NCBI GenBank assembly: GCA_025916675.1
Contig: CP098402.1
Coordinates: 2,785,205 to 2,849,204, forward strand
DNA from: Phycisphaera sp.
GTDB taxonomy: Bacteria > Planctomycetota > Phycisphaerae > Phycisphaerales > UBA1924
DNA: 64,000 nucleotides
Reading direction: 5' to 3'
The notes below the pieces were generated by a model. That model saw nothing but the letters and a program-made list of their open reading frames with translations. It had not been told where the DNA came from and made no database searches. Positions 17,526-25,982 of this stretch are shown piece after piece. The position numbers and the translations under genes were made by a program. Position 1 is the first letter of the stretch, and the number at the start of each line of letters is the position of its first letter.

Positions 17526-20363
17526 TTGGCTAAGCGTGTGTTCGAGGTTGCGAAAGAGCTGGGGGTTGCCTCCAAGGCCGTGGTACAGAAGTGCCGCGAC
17601 GAGGGCATCCCCGAGAGTGTCATCAAGAACCACATGTCCACCATCTCGGTTGGGCTCGAGGCGACGGTGCGCGAGTGGTTTAGCGAGGGCGAAGCGCCCG
17701 CGCACACCGCTGTAGAGACGTCCAACCGTGTCGACCTGGAGAAGGTTCGCGCCAAGCCCCGCGCCCGCAAGAAGGCCGCCAAGAAGGTCAGCGCCGAGAA
17801 GGCCGATGCGCCCGAGGCCTCGACCGGCACCGCCGTAGCCGAGCCGCCCAAGCGCGCCGCACGTCCGGCGTCCGACGCGGCCAGCCCGAGCGAACCACCG
17901 AAGGACGGCGCGCCCGAGGACAAGCCCGCCCAGCCGGCCGCGAAGACCGAGGTGCTCGACAAGCCAGAGGCAACGACCGAGCCCCAGGCCGGACCAACAG
18001 CACCCGCCGCCGAGCCTGTCGCACCGGTGGCAAGCCCGGAGGCGGACACCGGATCGGCTCCAGTGCAAAAAGGCACCGACAGCGACGGTGGCCAGCAAGC
18101 CGCCGCGAGCGCGCCCGCCCAGAAGCCGGCCTCGCCCGCGCCGCAGAACGTGCCGACCCGGCCGACGGTGGTCAAGCCCGCTGGCCCGATGATCGACCAG
18201 CACGAGAAGACGCCGGTGAAGCTCAGCGGCCCGAAGATCGTGCGCGTCGAAGCGCCCGAGCAGGTCGATACGCGCCCACGCGGGCGCGGCGGGCCACGCG
18301 GTGGTGGTGGCCCCGGCGGTGGCGGCGGATTCGGCGGTCCGGGTGGCCCCGGCGGTCCGATGCCCCCCAGCGACGGTGGCGGTCGGCGCGGCGGCCCGAG
18401 CTCGCGGCGGCGCGGCCGCAACGAGCCCCAGCAGGGCGGCAGCGGCATGTGGCGCGAGCAGGACCTCATCGAGCGTGAGGCCAAGCTGCAACAGGCCGGC
18501 GGCTACCTGCGCAAGCGGCGCCAGGATCTGGCCCGCGGCGCGGGTCAGCAGAACCGCCCGCAAAGCGCGGCCGAGGCCGGCGGCACGGTGAAGATCACCG
18601 CGCCGTTCACGATCAAGGACCTGTCGGCGGCCACGGGCGTCAAGGGTGCCGAGATCGTCAAGAAGCTGTTCATGCAGGGCATCATGGCCCAGATCAACGG
18701 TGGCATCGAGGTCGAGAAGGCCCAAGAGATCATGATGGACTTCGACATCGAGCTCGAAGTCACCGCCGCCAAGAGCGCCGAAGAGGCCGTCGCCGCCCAG
18801 TTCGACGAACGAACGAACGTCGACGAGCGCCCGCGCGGCCCGGTGGTCACCATCCTGGGCCATGTCGACCACGGCAAGACCAGCCTGCTCGACAAGATCC
18901 GCAACGCCAAGGTGGCGGCCGGCGAGGCCGGCGGCATCACCCAGGCCACCAGCGCCTTCCGCGTGCCGGTTCGCGTGGGCGACGACCAGGAAGCCAAGCA
19001 GGTCGTGTTCATCGATACGCCGGGCCACAAGGCATTCACCGCCATGCGCTCGCGCGGTGCCAACGTGACGGACATCGTGGTGCTGGTGGTGGCGGCGGAC
19101 GACGGCGTGATGCCCCAGACCATCGAATCGATCAGCCACGCCAAGGCGTCGGGCGTGCCCATCGTGGTGGCGCTCAACAAGATCGATCGGCCGGCCGCGA
19201 CCGATGCCAAGATCCAGGAGATCCTGGGCCAGCTCGCCCAGAACGACCTGAACCCCGTCGACTGGGGCGGCGACGTCGAGGTCGTGCGCACCAGCGCCCA
19301 CACCGGCGAGGGCATCGACACGCTGCTCGAGACTTTGGACCTGCAGGCCCAGATCCTCGAACTCAAGAGCGACTTCGGCGGGGCGGCCCGCGGCACGGTG
19401 GTCGAGGCCCAGATGGAGCCCGGCCGCGGTGCGGTGATGAACGTGCTGCTGCAGGACGGCGCCCTCAAGGTGGGCGACTTCATCGTTGCCGGCCGGGCGT
19501 TCGGCCGCGTACGCGACATCACCGACGACAAGGGCCAGCGCCTCAAGGAGGCGCACCCGCCCATGCCGCTGCAGGTCACCGGCATCGACGTGCTGCCCGA
19601 CGCGGGCGACAAGTTCTTCATCGCCACGAGCCTGAAGGAGGCCCAGAACGCCGCCGAGCAGCGCCGCGCCCGCGAGCGCGAGGAGCAGCTGGCCCAGCCG
19701 GCGATGACCCTCGACCGGATGTTCAGCCAGATGGCCGAAGCCGAGCTCAAGGAGATCGTCGTCGTGCTCAAGGCCGACGTGCAGGGCTCGGTGGATGTGC
19801 TCAAGGCCGAGATCGAGGGCGTGTCGACCGAGGAGATCAAGGTCCGCGTCATCCACGCGGCCGTCGGCGGCGTCACCGAGAGCGACGTGCTGCTGGCCGA
19901 GGCGTCCAAGGCCGTCATCGTGGGCTTCAACGTCATCCCCTCGGGCAAGGCCCGCAAGGTGGCCGAGAGCAAGGGCGTGCAGATCCGCACGTACGACGTG
20001 ATCTACCACATCACCGAGGACATGCACAAGGCCGCCGAGGGCCTGCTCGACCCCGAGCTCCGCCAGGAGGTCCTGGGCCACGCCGAGGTGCGTGCGGTGT
20101 TCAAGGTCTCGAAGGTCGGCACGATCGCGGGCTGCTACGTCACCGACGGCGTGGTTCAGCGCGACGCGCTCATCCGCGTCACCCGCAGCGACATCGTCAT
20201 CGAGAACGATCGCAAGCTGAGCCAGCTCAAGCGCTTCAAGGACGACGCGAAGGAAGTCCGCGCCAACATGGAGTGCGGCATGAAGATCGACGGCTACGAC
20301 GACATCAAGGAAGGCGACATCCTCGAGTGCTACAAGCAGGTCGAGGTGAAGCGCACCCTTTGA
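17526..20363 (+). CDS. infB: Translation initiation factor IF-2
   Basis: GTPase that brings initiator tRNA to the ribosome. 945 residues. The start codon is TTG 17526, preceded by GGAG six bases away; the product begins MAKRVFEVAKELGVASKAVV, the classical IF2 N-terminal domain. A long low-complexity linker (about 60-340, Ala/Pro then Gly/Arg-rich) leads to the second IF2-N domain and the G domain with GHVDHGKTSLLDKI, DTPGHKAF and NKIDRP. C-terminal domains II-IV end in EGDILECYKQVEVKRTL. The basic, glycine-rich linker is large but usual in high-GC bacteria. Operon position after nusA is the common one; ylxR is absent between them. Confidence 0.97.
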   Translation: MAKRVFEVAKELGVASKAVVQKCRDEGIPESVIKNHMSTISVGLEATVREWFSEGEAPAHTAVETSNRVDLEKVRAKPRARKKAAKKVSAEKADAPEASTGTAVAEPPKRAARPASDAASPSEPPKDGAPEDKPAQPAAKTEVLDKPEATTEPQAGPTAPAAEPVAPVASPEADTGSAPVQKGTDSDGGQQAAASAPAQKPASPAPQNVPTRPTVVKPAGPMIDQHEKTPVKLSGPKIVRVEAPEQVDTRPRGRGGPRGGGGPGGGGGFGGPGGPGGPMPPSDGGGRRGGPSSRRRGRNEPQQGGSGMWREQDLIEREAKLQQAGGYLRKRRQDLARGAGQQNRPQSAAEAGGTVKITAPFTIKDLSAATGVKGAEIVKKLFMQGIMAQINGGIEVEKAQEIMMDFDIELEVTAAKSAEEAVAAQFDERTNVDERPRGPVVTILGHVDHGKTSLLDKIRNAKVAAGEAGGITQATSAFRVPVRVGDDQEAKQVVFIDTPGHKAFTAMRSRGANVTDIVVLVVAADDGVMPQTIESISHAKASGVPIVVALNKIDRPAATDAKIQEILGQLAQNDLNPVDWGGDVEVVRTSAHTGEGIDTLLETLDLQAQILELKSDFGGAARGTVVEAQMEPGRGAVMNVLLQDGALKVGDFIVAGRAFGRVRDITDDKGQRLKEAHPPMPLQVTGIDVLPDAGDKFFIATSLKEAQNAAEQRRAREREEQLAQPAMTLDRMFSQMAEAELKEIVVVLKADVQGSVDVLKAEIEGVSTEEIKVRVIHAAVGGVTESDVLLAEASKAVIVGFNVIPSGKARKVAESKGVQIRTYDVIYHITEDMHKAAEGLLDPELRQEVLGHAEVRAVFKVSKVGTIAGCYVTDGVVQRDALIRVTRSDIVIENDRKLSQLKRFKDDAKEVRANMECGMKIDGYDDIKEGDILECYKQVEVKRTL

Positions 20364-20383
20364 CCGGGTTGGTGGCGTAAATC

Positions 20384-20770
20384 ATGGTCATCGGCGTCCT
20401 CCAATTCGAGCTGCTCGTGCCCGGGGCCGAATCCCTCAAGGACAAGCGGGCCGTGGTGCGCTCGGTGCGTGACAAGCTCAGCCACGAGCTGCGCATCAGC
20501 GTGGCCGAAGTCGGGGGCCACGACAACCACCAGGTCGCCGTGATGGGGGCCGCCCTGGTCGCCACCGATGGCCCCCGCGCCCACGAGCGGCTCGACAGGC
20601 TGTGGAACCGGCTCAAGGAGCTCCGCGACGGGCAGATCGGCAGCGTCCGCCGCGAGATCGTCGTGCCCTCGCGTGAGGAGGACGTGCCGCCCCACGAGCC
20701 AGACGCCGAGTCGCTTGCCACCGAGATGCTCGAACACTTCTCACACCATGAAGAAGGCGGCCAAGCATGA
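20384..20770 (+). CDS. ylxP: DUF503 family protein (YlxP-like)
   Basis: 128 residues. MVIGVLQFELLVPGAESLKD followed by KRAVVRSVRDKL is the conserved N terminus of DUF503/YlxP, with the SLKDKR motif; VAEVGGHDNHQVAVMGAALV is the second strand-rich segment. The family is small, dimeric and sits between infB and rbfA in many bacteria; its exact role in ribosome maturation or initiation is not settled. Here it occupies exactly that place, 20 bases after infB and overlapping rbfA by four bases, which supports the call. The last 20 residues (acidic, His-rich) are variable. Confidence 0.88.
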   Translation: MVIGVLQFELLVPGAESLKDKRAVVRSVRDKLSHELRISVAEVGGHDNHQVAVMGAALVATDGPRAHERLDRLWNRLKELRDGQIGSVRREIVVPSREEDVPPHEPDAESLATEMLEHFSHHEEGGQA

Positions 20771-21183
20771 GCATCCAGAACGACCGCCTGTCCTCCTCGC
20801 TCCTCCGCGGCGTGCAGCAGCGGCTGGCCCGAGGCCTGCAAGACCCTCGCGTCCGCGGGCTCATCACCGTCACTAAGGTTGAGGTCACCAACGACGGCAA
20901 GCTGGCGACCATCGGCGTCAGTGTGCTGCCCGCCGAGCACCAGAAGCTGACCGTCCACGGCTTGCAGAGCGCCGCCAGGCACATCCGCCGGGACGTGGCC
21001 GACACCATCCGCACGCGCACCATGCCCGAGTTCCGCTTCGTCGAGGACGACGGGCTCAAGAAGCAGGCCGAGGTGCTCGCGACCCTGGCCAAGGTGCGCG
21101 AGGAGATGGACGCGAAGGAAGCGGAATCGGGCGAGGCCGATGCCAGGCCCGAGGATGAGCCCGGCGAGGGCACCCAGCCATGA
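20767..21183 (+). CDS. rbfA: Ribosome-binding factor A (RbfA)
   Basis: Binds the 30S subunit during late 16S rRNA maturation. 138 residues. The KH-like fold is recognisable: RLSSSLLRGVQQRLARGLQD, DPRVRGLITVTKVEVTNDGK, ATIGVSVLPAE, RHIRRDVADTIRTRTMPEF and RFVEDDGLKK. A Glu/Asp-rich tail of about 30 residues extends the core. Start codon overlaps the ylxP stop (ATGA), and its own stop overlaps the next gene, so four genes are likely translated as a coupled set. Confidence 0.95.
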   Translation: MSIQNDRLSSSLLRGVQQRLARGLQDPRVRGLITVTKVEVTNDGKLATIGVSVLPAEHQKLTVHGLQSAARHIRRDVADTIRTRTMPEFRFVEDDGLKKQAEVLATLAKVREEMDAKEAESGEADARPEDEPGEGTQP

Positions 21184-21809
21184 ACCACCCCGTCGCCGAC
21201 ACGCAGCGCAAGCTCGAGACGTGGCTGGAGAGCGTCCCCGTGGCACCCGCGCCGGATCCGGCCGCGCTTCTGCCCGGTGCCATCGACATGCCCACCGCCG
21301 AGTTGGTCTTTTCGATGCTTGTCTGGGAAGCGGGCGTGCCCGCGGCCGTGAGCGCCGCGCGCCGGCTGGCCGAGCAGTTCGTCGACATCAACGAGCTGCG
21401 CGTCGCCCTGGTCAGCGAGATCGAGGACACCATCGGCCTGACCGACGTGTACGCCACCGAGCGGGCCCAGACCATCACCGACACGCTCTACCACGTGTTC
21501 GATACCGAAGACGCCGTCAGCATCGACCGCGTCGCCCGGGCCGGCGCCCACGAGGGCCGGCCCTACCTCGAAGCCATCGAGGGGCTGCCCACGTTCGTGG
21601 CCGACCGGGTGTCGCTGCTGGTGTTCGGCGAACCCCACGTGCCCATCGACGACCGGCTCCGGGGCGTGCTGGTCGAGCGGGGCATCATCTCGACCGAGAC
21701 CCCCGCCACCGACGCGGCCGACCTCATCACCCGCTGCTGCCCGCCCGACGACGCCAAGGGCTTCTATCTGAGGCTGGAGGCGGCGGCGTGCCGGCTGGCA
21801 CGAATCTGA
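21180..21809 (+). CDS. Endonuclease III-like (HhH-GPD) protein, apparently catalytically degenerate
   Basis: 209 residues. FVDINELRVALVSEIEDTIG and the later SLLVFGEPHVPIDDRLRGVL resemble the six-helix barrel of endonuclease III-family DNA glycosylases, where the pattern is (F)VDWNE-RVS...EI and later a hairpin with a catalytic Lys. I do not see the helix-hairpin-helix Gly-rich loop with the Lys, nor the four-Cys iron-sulfur cluster (only an isolated CC at residues 180-181). It is therefore a remote, probably inactive relative, or a planctomycete-specific family with a different role. It is tightly coupled to rbfA (four-base overlap), so it is co-expressed with ribosome maturation genes. Identification is by eye and moderate. 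Confidence 0.55.
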   Translation: MNHPVADTQRKLETWLESVPVAPAPDPAALLPGAIDMPTAELVFSMLVWEAGVPAAVSAARRLAEQFVDINELRVALVSEIEDTIGLTDVYATERAQTITDTLYHVFDTEDAVSIDRVARAGAHEGRPYLEAIEGLPTFVADRVSLLVFGEPHVPIDDRLRGVLVERGIISTETPATDAADLITRCCPPDDAKGFYLRLEAAACRLARI

Positions 21810-21893
21810 CCCCACGCGACACTAGAATCACCACGAGATCGGCCGCGATTCGCAACGGCCACGAGAGACATTGGCGCAGCCAGGGAGCAGCAC

Positions 21894-22667
21894 GTGGCCG
21901 GACATAGCAAGTGGGCGAACATCAGGCACCGCAAGGCGCGGCAGGACAAGAAGCGCGGCACGATCTGGAGCAAGTGCTCCAAGGCCATCATGGCCGCCGC
22001 CCGCGCGGGCGGCGGCGACCCCGAGACCAACCTGGCCCTGCGCTACGCCATCGACGAGGCCCGCTACGCCAACATGCCCAAGGACACCATCCAGCGGGCG
22101 GTGGACAAGGGCAGCGGCGCGGCCGAGGGCGAGGGCTTCGCCGAGATCACCTACGAGGGCTACGGCCCCGGCGGCGTGGCGATCATCGTCGACACCCTGA
22201 CCGACAACCGCACCCGCACCGTCAACGACCTGCGCTACATCTTCAGCAAGGCCGGCGGCACACTGGGCAACACCGGCAGCGTCGCGTTCATGTTCGAGAC
22301 CAAGGGCCGCATCTTCATTGAAGCGAGCAAGGCGACCGAAGAGCAACTGATGGAGGCCGCCCTGGAAGCGGGCGCCGAGGACATCGAAGCGCCCGAGGCC
22401 GACGGCGACGGCAATCCAGACGAAGAGGGCTTCTGGGTCATCTCGACCGAGCGCACCGGCTACCACGCGGTGCGGCAGGCCTTGGAGAGGGCCGAGATCG
22501 AGGTGAGCGAGGGCGGCATCGACAAGATCCCCAACGTCATCGCCAAGCCCACCGAGGAAGAAGCCGTCAAGCTCATGAACCTCATCGACGCCATTGAGGA
22601 CAACGAGGACGTGCAGAAGGTGTACCACAACCTCGATGAGGACATGGCGGCGGAGGCGGCGGAGTAG
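21894..22667 (+). CDS. yebC: YebC/PmpR family protein
   Basis: 257 residues from GTG 21894, beginning MAGHSKWANIRHRKARQDKK, the invariant start of the family. Other landmarks: ARYANMPKDTIQRAVDKGSG, YEGYGPGGVAIIVD and FSKAGGTLGNTGSVAFMF. Members act as DNA-binding regulators in some bacteria and, as shown for relatives, promote translation through difficult motifs; which role holds here is unknown. It lies 84 bases after the rbfA cluster on the same strand and converges on the membrane-protein gene that follows. Confidence 0.95.
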   Translation: MAGHSKWANIRHRKARQDKKRGTIWSKCSKAIMAAARAGGGDPETNLALRYAIDEARYANMPKDTIQRAVDKGSGAAEGEGFAEITYEGYGPGGVAIIVDTLTDNRTRTVNDLRYIFSKAGGTLGNTGSVAFMFETKGRIFIEASKATEEQLMEAALEAGAEDIEAPEADGDGNPDEEGFWVISTERTGYHAVRQALERAEIEVSEGGIDKIPNVIAKPTEEEAVKLMNLIDAIEDNEDVQKVYHNLDEDMAAEAAE

Positions 22668-22673
22668 TCCCGC

Positions 22674-23069
22674 TCACACGTTCGGCACGTGCTCCCCCAA
22701 CATCCAGAGCACCACGCCCAGTTGTGCCAGCAGCACGAGCATCTGCATCACGATCGCCGCGCGAGCTGGCCGTTGGGGCGCCGCTTGCTCGCGCCCGCGC
22801 GCCGCGATCGCGGTCGCGAGCATGCCCAGCGCGACGGCTATCGCCGCGAAGAGCCCGATCGCATAGACCGGGAACAGGCTGAACCACGGCCCCCACTGGC
22901 CCGAGGCGATGCAGCCCCACAACGTCGCCACCGGCACACCCGCCAGGGCGGCCATCACCAGCCCCGCCACCGCCATGGCCCGCCACCGCGACCGCCAGCC
23001 GGCGGAGACGCCCACGCCGCAGGAGACCAGAGTCGCGATGGCGGCCACCCAGAGCATCGGGGTAGGCAC
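22674..23069 (-). CDS. Small four-helix membrane protein, unknown
   Basis: 131 residues from GTG 23069 (ATG 23057 is an alternative). Four hydrophobic stretches are visible: LWVAAIATLVSCGVGVSAG, MAVAGLVMAALAGVPVATLW, FPVYAIGLFAAIAVALGMLA and IVMQMLVLLAQLGVVLWML. No motif known to me. It starts three bases after the FG-GAP protein gene ends, so the two are probably co-transcribed; nothing else suggests a function. Confidence 0.7.
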   Translation of the reverse strand: MPTPMLWVAAIATLVSCGVGVSAGWRSRWRAMAVAGLVMAALAGVPVATLWGCIASGQWGPWFSLFPVYAIGLFAAIAVALGMLATAIAARGREQAAPQRPARAAIVMQMLVLLAQLGVVLWMLGEHVPNV

Positions 23070-23072
23070 GCC

Positions 23073-24359
23073 TCAGCAGCCCGCGTCGAACGCGTTCTGG
23101 AACACCAGGAAATCGAAGATGGTCAGCGCGCCGTCGTTGTCGAAATCGGCCACGGGCGAGTGGCGGTCGAAGAGGTTCTGGAACGCCAGGAAGTCGAAGA
23201 TACTCAACTCGCCGTCGCCGTCCAGGTCGGCGGCGCAGGGCGTGCAGCGGTTGATGAAGACGCTCAGGTCATCGCTGGCGCGGTTGGCGGTGATCACCTC
23301 GGCCCGGCCGTCGCCGGTGAGGTCCTCGGCCAGGGCCCAGCGGGGCGTCGAGCCAGTAGACATCACCACCGGCTCGGAGAACCGCCGGTCGCCGACGTTC
23401 CGCAGCAGGCCGATGGTGTCGCTGTCGGTGTTCGCCACGACGAGGTCCACGCGGCCGTCGCCATCAAGGTCGGCCGCCGACGCGCTCCACGGGCCAAGCC
23501 CGCCGCCGCCAAAGTTCTGGGCAATGGTGAACGTGCCGTCGCCGCGCCCGAAGGCGACCGCGATGGCGTCCAGCCCGCGCACGGGGGCGAGCAGGTCCTG
23601 GTGGCCGTCGCCATCGACATCCGCCAGGCGCACGCGGAAGGGGCTCTCGCCCACCGCCACGCGGCCGGCGCTCGCAAGCTCGCCCTCGGCCGTGCCCAGC
23701 AGCACCGACACGTCGCCGTCGAGGCTGTTGGCCACCACCACGTCGCCCCGCCCGTCGCCGTTGAGGTCGCCCGAGTCCATCCCCTCGGGCCGCTGGCCCA
23801 CGGGGAACGTCACCTGCGGCCGGTACCCGCCCTCGCCGTCGGCGATCAGCACCGAAACGTTGTCGTGATCGCGGTTGGCGATGACCAGGTCGACCCCGCC
23901 GTCGCCGTCGACGTCGGCCGCGGCCAAACCCACCGGCCCGCGGCCGGCCGAGAAGCGCCGCTCGGGGCCGAACGAGCCGTCGCCGTTGCCCAGGTACACC
24001 GTGACGTCGCGGCCGGAGATGTTGCACGCCGCCAGGTCGGCGTGGCCGTCGCCGTCGAGGTCGGCCGCGATCAGGCCGGCGGGGAAGTTGCCCGCCCCCA
24101 GCACCAGCGGCAGCGCGAAGCGGGCCGGGGCGGTGGCCAGCAGCACGCTGATCCGGTCGCCGATGGCGTCCGAGCTGGCCAGGTCTTGGAGCCCGTCGCC
24201 ATTGAAGTCGGCGGCGACCACGGCGTTGGGCCCATCGCCCGCGGCCACGCGCCGCTCGACGCCCAGGGTGCCGGCGATATCGCAGTGCTGGGCCATCGCC
24301 CACGCGGGCGCGGCAGCGAGGGCGAGCAGGGCGGGGGCGAGTCGGATGGTCGTGGGCAT
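23073..24359 (-). CDS. Secreted seven-repeat FG-GAP/VCBS beta-propeller protein with dockerin-like tail
   Basis: 428 residues from ATG 24359 with AGGATCC upstream. Signal peptide RLAPALLALAAAPAWAMAQ, then CDIAGTLGVE. Seven repeats of about 45 residues follow, each with a calcium-type loop such as ADFNGDGLQDLA, ADLDGDGHADLA, ADVDGDGGVDLV, GDLNGDGRGDVV, ADVDGDGHQDLL, ADLDGDGRVDLV and EDLTGDGRAEVI, each followed by a strand like VSVLL. Seven repeats is the count expected for a closed propeller. The last 55 residues repeat the tail seen in the secreted protease: CAADLDGDGELSIFDFLAFQ then ADFDNDGALTIFDFLVFQ, ending AGC. Likely extracellular, calcium-bound, perhaps adhesive. Confidence 0.88.
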   Translation of the reverse strand: MPTTIRLAPALLALAAAPAWAMAQHCDIAGTLGVERRVAAGDGPNAVVAADFNGDGLQDLASSDAIGDRISVLLATAPARFALPLVLGAGNFPAGLIAADLDGDGHADLAACNISGRDVTVYLGNGDGSFGPERRFSAGRGPVGLAAADVDGDGGVDLVIANRDHDNVSVLIADGEGGYRPQVTFPVGQRPEGMDSGDLNGDGRGDVVVANSLDGDVSVLLGTAEGELASAGRVAVGESPFRVRLADVDGDGHQDLLAPVRGLDAIAVAFGRGDGTFTIAQNFGGGGLGPWSASAADLDGDGRVDLVVANTDSDTIGLLRNVGDRRFSEPVVMSTGSTPRWALAEDLTGDGRAEVITANRASDDLSVFINRCTPCAADLDGDGELSIFDFLAFQNLFDRHSPVADFDNDGALTIFDFLVFQNAFDAGC

Positions 24360-24762
24360 GGCGGGATCCTCTCGGGGGTCCTCTCGGGTCGGTGCCCGCC
24401 AGTATACCGACAGACGCGGCAAACCGGCCCCCGATCTGGTCACGGCGGCGCAACGACGGACCGAAAACCCCCACGAACCCGCCAGCGACGCCCCGAATCC
24501 CGCCAGACACCGCGCAATCCTGGCGAGCAACGCGGCGCTGCTGGGGGAACTTTCCGCTTTTCCCCCCAGCGAAGCCGCTTCTCCGCCCCCACTTCCCGGG
24601 TTCCAGCCCGGCGTTGCGGCCCGCCAGGGCTGTTGGGCCACGTTCTCGGCGAGCCCGGCCGCCTTCGTCTCAAGCGAAGCCGCCCCCGGCTCGATGTTCC
24701 TGTTGGGCACGCCCGCGCGGGCCAGCACCCGGGCCAGCTCGCGGGCGAACAGGACACCAGCC
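24360..24762. other. 403-base intergenic region
   Basis: Lies between the divergent FG-GAP gene and the plus-strand gene at 24763. An open plus-strand frame runs through it into that gene, but its product is Ala/Pro/Ser-rich without any conserved feature and no ribosome site precedes an earlier ATG. GC repeats of CTCTCGGGGGTC type lie at 24370-24390. I see no promoter that I would defend. Confidence 0.5.
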
Positions 24763-25482
24763 ATGCCGACCGATCCGACCTCTGCCGACACCACCCCGCA
24801 CGTGCCGACCATCCCCAAGGAACTGCCACGGGCCATCGACTGGGTGCGGATCCACGCCGCCGGGTGGGCCCAGCCGGGCGTGGCCGAGCAGATCGGGCTG
24901 CGGGTCCAGGGCGTGGCCGAGCTGGAGGGGCTCGCGGGCGAAGCCGCCGACGCCCTGGCCGAGTACCGCCGGGCCGAGGCCGAGCTGGCGGCGCTGGGCC
25001 AGCGGTACCGGTTGCTGGCCCGGGCCATGCGGGCCAACGCCAGCGGCCAGGTGGCCCAGATCCGCGGCTACGCCCGGGCCAGCGGCGAGCCTGGGGCGGT
25101 GTACGCGGCGGCGAAGATCTGCCGCCCGGCGACGCGCGGGGCGGCCCCGGCCCCCGGCACGGCCACGCGATTCACGACGAGGCTCCTGCCCGACGGCGGG
25201 TTGGAGGTCGCCTTCCGCTGCCCCCACCCCAAGGGCGTCGAGCACGTGACCTACACCGTCGAGCGGCGCGTCGGAGGCCAGGTGGGGGGGCGGGGCCCCT
25301 TCGAGTACCTCACCACCACCGGCGAGCGACGCTTCGTCGACGACGCCGTGCCCGTCGGCGCGGGGCGGGTCGACTACCTGGTGCGGGCGCGGACCTCGAC
25401 GCGCGAGGGCAAGCCGGCGATGCACCAGGTGCGGCTGGGGACGGTGCGCGAGGATGCGCGCGTGCACGGGGCCGCGGCGTAG
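24763..25482 (+). CDS. Hypothetical protein with helical N-terminal half and beta-sandwich-like C-terminal half
   Basis: 239 residues from ATG 24763, with AGGA eight bases upstream. Residues 25-120 are Ala/Leu/Glu-rich and probably helical (VAELEGLAGEAADALAEYRR, AELAALGQRYRLLARAM). Residues 135-235 look like a fibronectin-III-type sandwich: FTTRLLPDGGLEVAFRCPHP, VTYTVERRV, RRFVDDAVPVGAGRVDYLVR, HQVRLGTV. No signal peptide, so cytoplasmic. I do not recognise the family. It is monocistronic and ends convergent to the next membrane gene. Confidence 0.7.
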   Translation: MPTDPTSADTTPHVPTIPKELPRAIDWVRIHAAGWAQPGVAEQIGLRVQGVAELEGLAGEAADALAEYRRAEAELAALGQRYRLLARAMRANASGQVAQIRGYARASGEPGAVYAAAKICRPATRGAAPAPGTATRFTTRLLPDGGLEVAFRCPHPKGVEHVTYTVERRVGGQVGGRGPFEYLTTTGERRFVDDAVPVGAGRVDYLVRARTSTREGKPAMHQVRLGTVREDARVHGAAA

Positions 25483-25505
25483 CGACCGCTCGACGATCAA
25501 CCCGT

Positions 25506-25946
25506 TCAGCTCCACGGCAGCCGCGGCACAACCCACACGAGCGTGAAGAAGCCCTGCCCCAGGGCCAGCAGCGCGTGCGCGAGGACCAGCCGCAGCACGT
25601 CTTCGAGCATCCAGCCGCCGCGCGTTGGTGGGCCGATGACCGCGTCGGGGTCGCTGCGCGATTGCACCATGCAGCCCACCGCCACGACCACGATCGCGAA
25701 GGCCCAGAGCATGCCCAGGAGGTTGCCGAGGGCCGACCACGCCGCGACGCGTTCCCATCCGTCGAAACGGCGGGGGTCGCCGGGATAGGCGTGGGCCAGA
25801 CGGATCGCGACCATCGACCAGATCATCAGCCCGTTCACGAGCAACGTGATCGAAGACATCGCTCGCCAGAGCCCGCGCGACACGACCACGGCGGCGACGC
25901 CGGTCCCGATCGCGGCGAGGGCGAGGGCGCTGGCCAGCAGGTCCAT
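25506..25946 (-). CDS. Small membrane protein, unknown
   Basis: 146 residues. About four membrane helices: ASALALAAIGTGVAAVVVSRG, ITLLVNGLMIWSMVAIRLA, LGNLLGMLWAFAIVVVAVGC and LVLAHALLALGQGFFTLVWV. No known signature. It lies 36 bases downstream of the ABC exporter gene on the same strand and may be transcribed with it. Confidence 0.68.
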   Translation of the reverse strand: MDLLASALALAAIGTGVAAVVVSRGLWRAMSSITLLVNGLMIWSMVAIRLAHAYPGDPRRFDGWERVAAWSALGNLLGMLWAFAIVVVAVGCMVQSRSDPDAVIGPPTRGGWMLEDVLRLVLAHALLALGQGFFTLVWVVPRLPWS

Positions 25947-25982
25947 GCGGGCAGCCTAGCCGGTGACGGGGGCATCGGCGTG

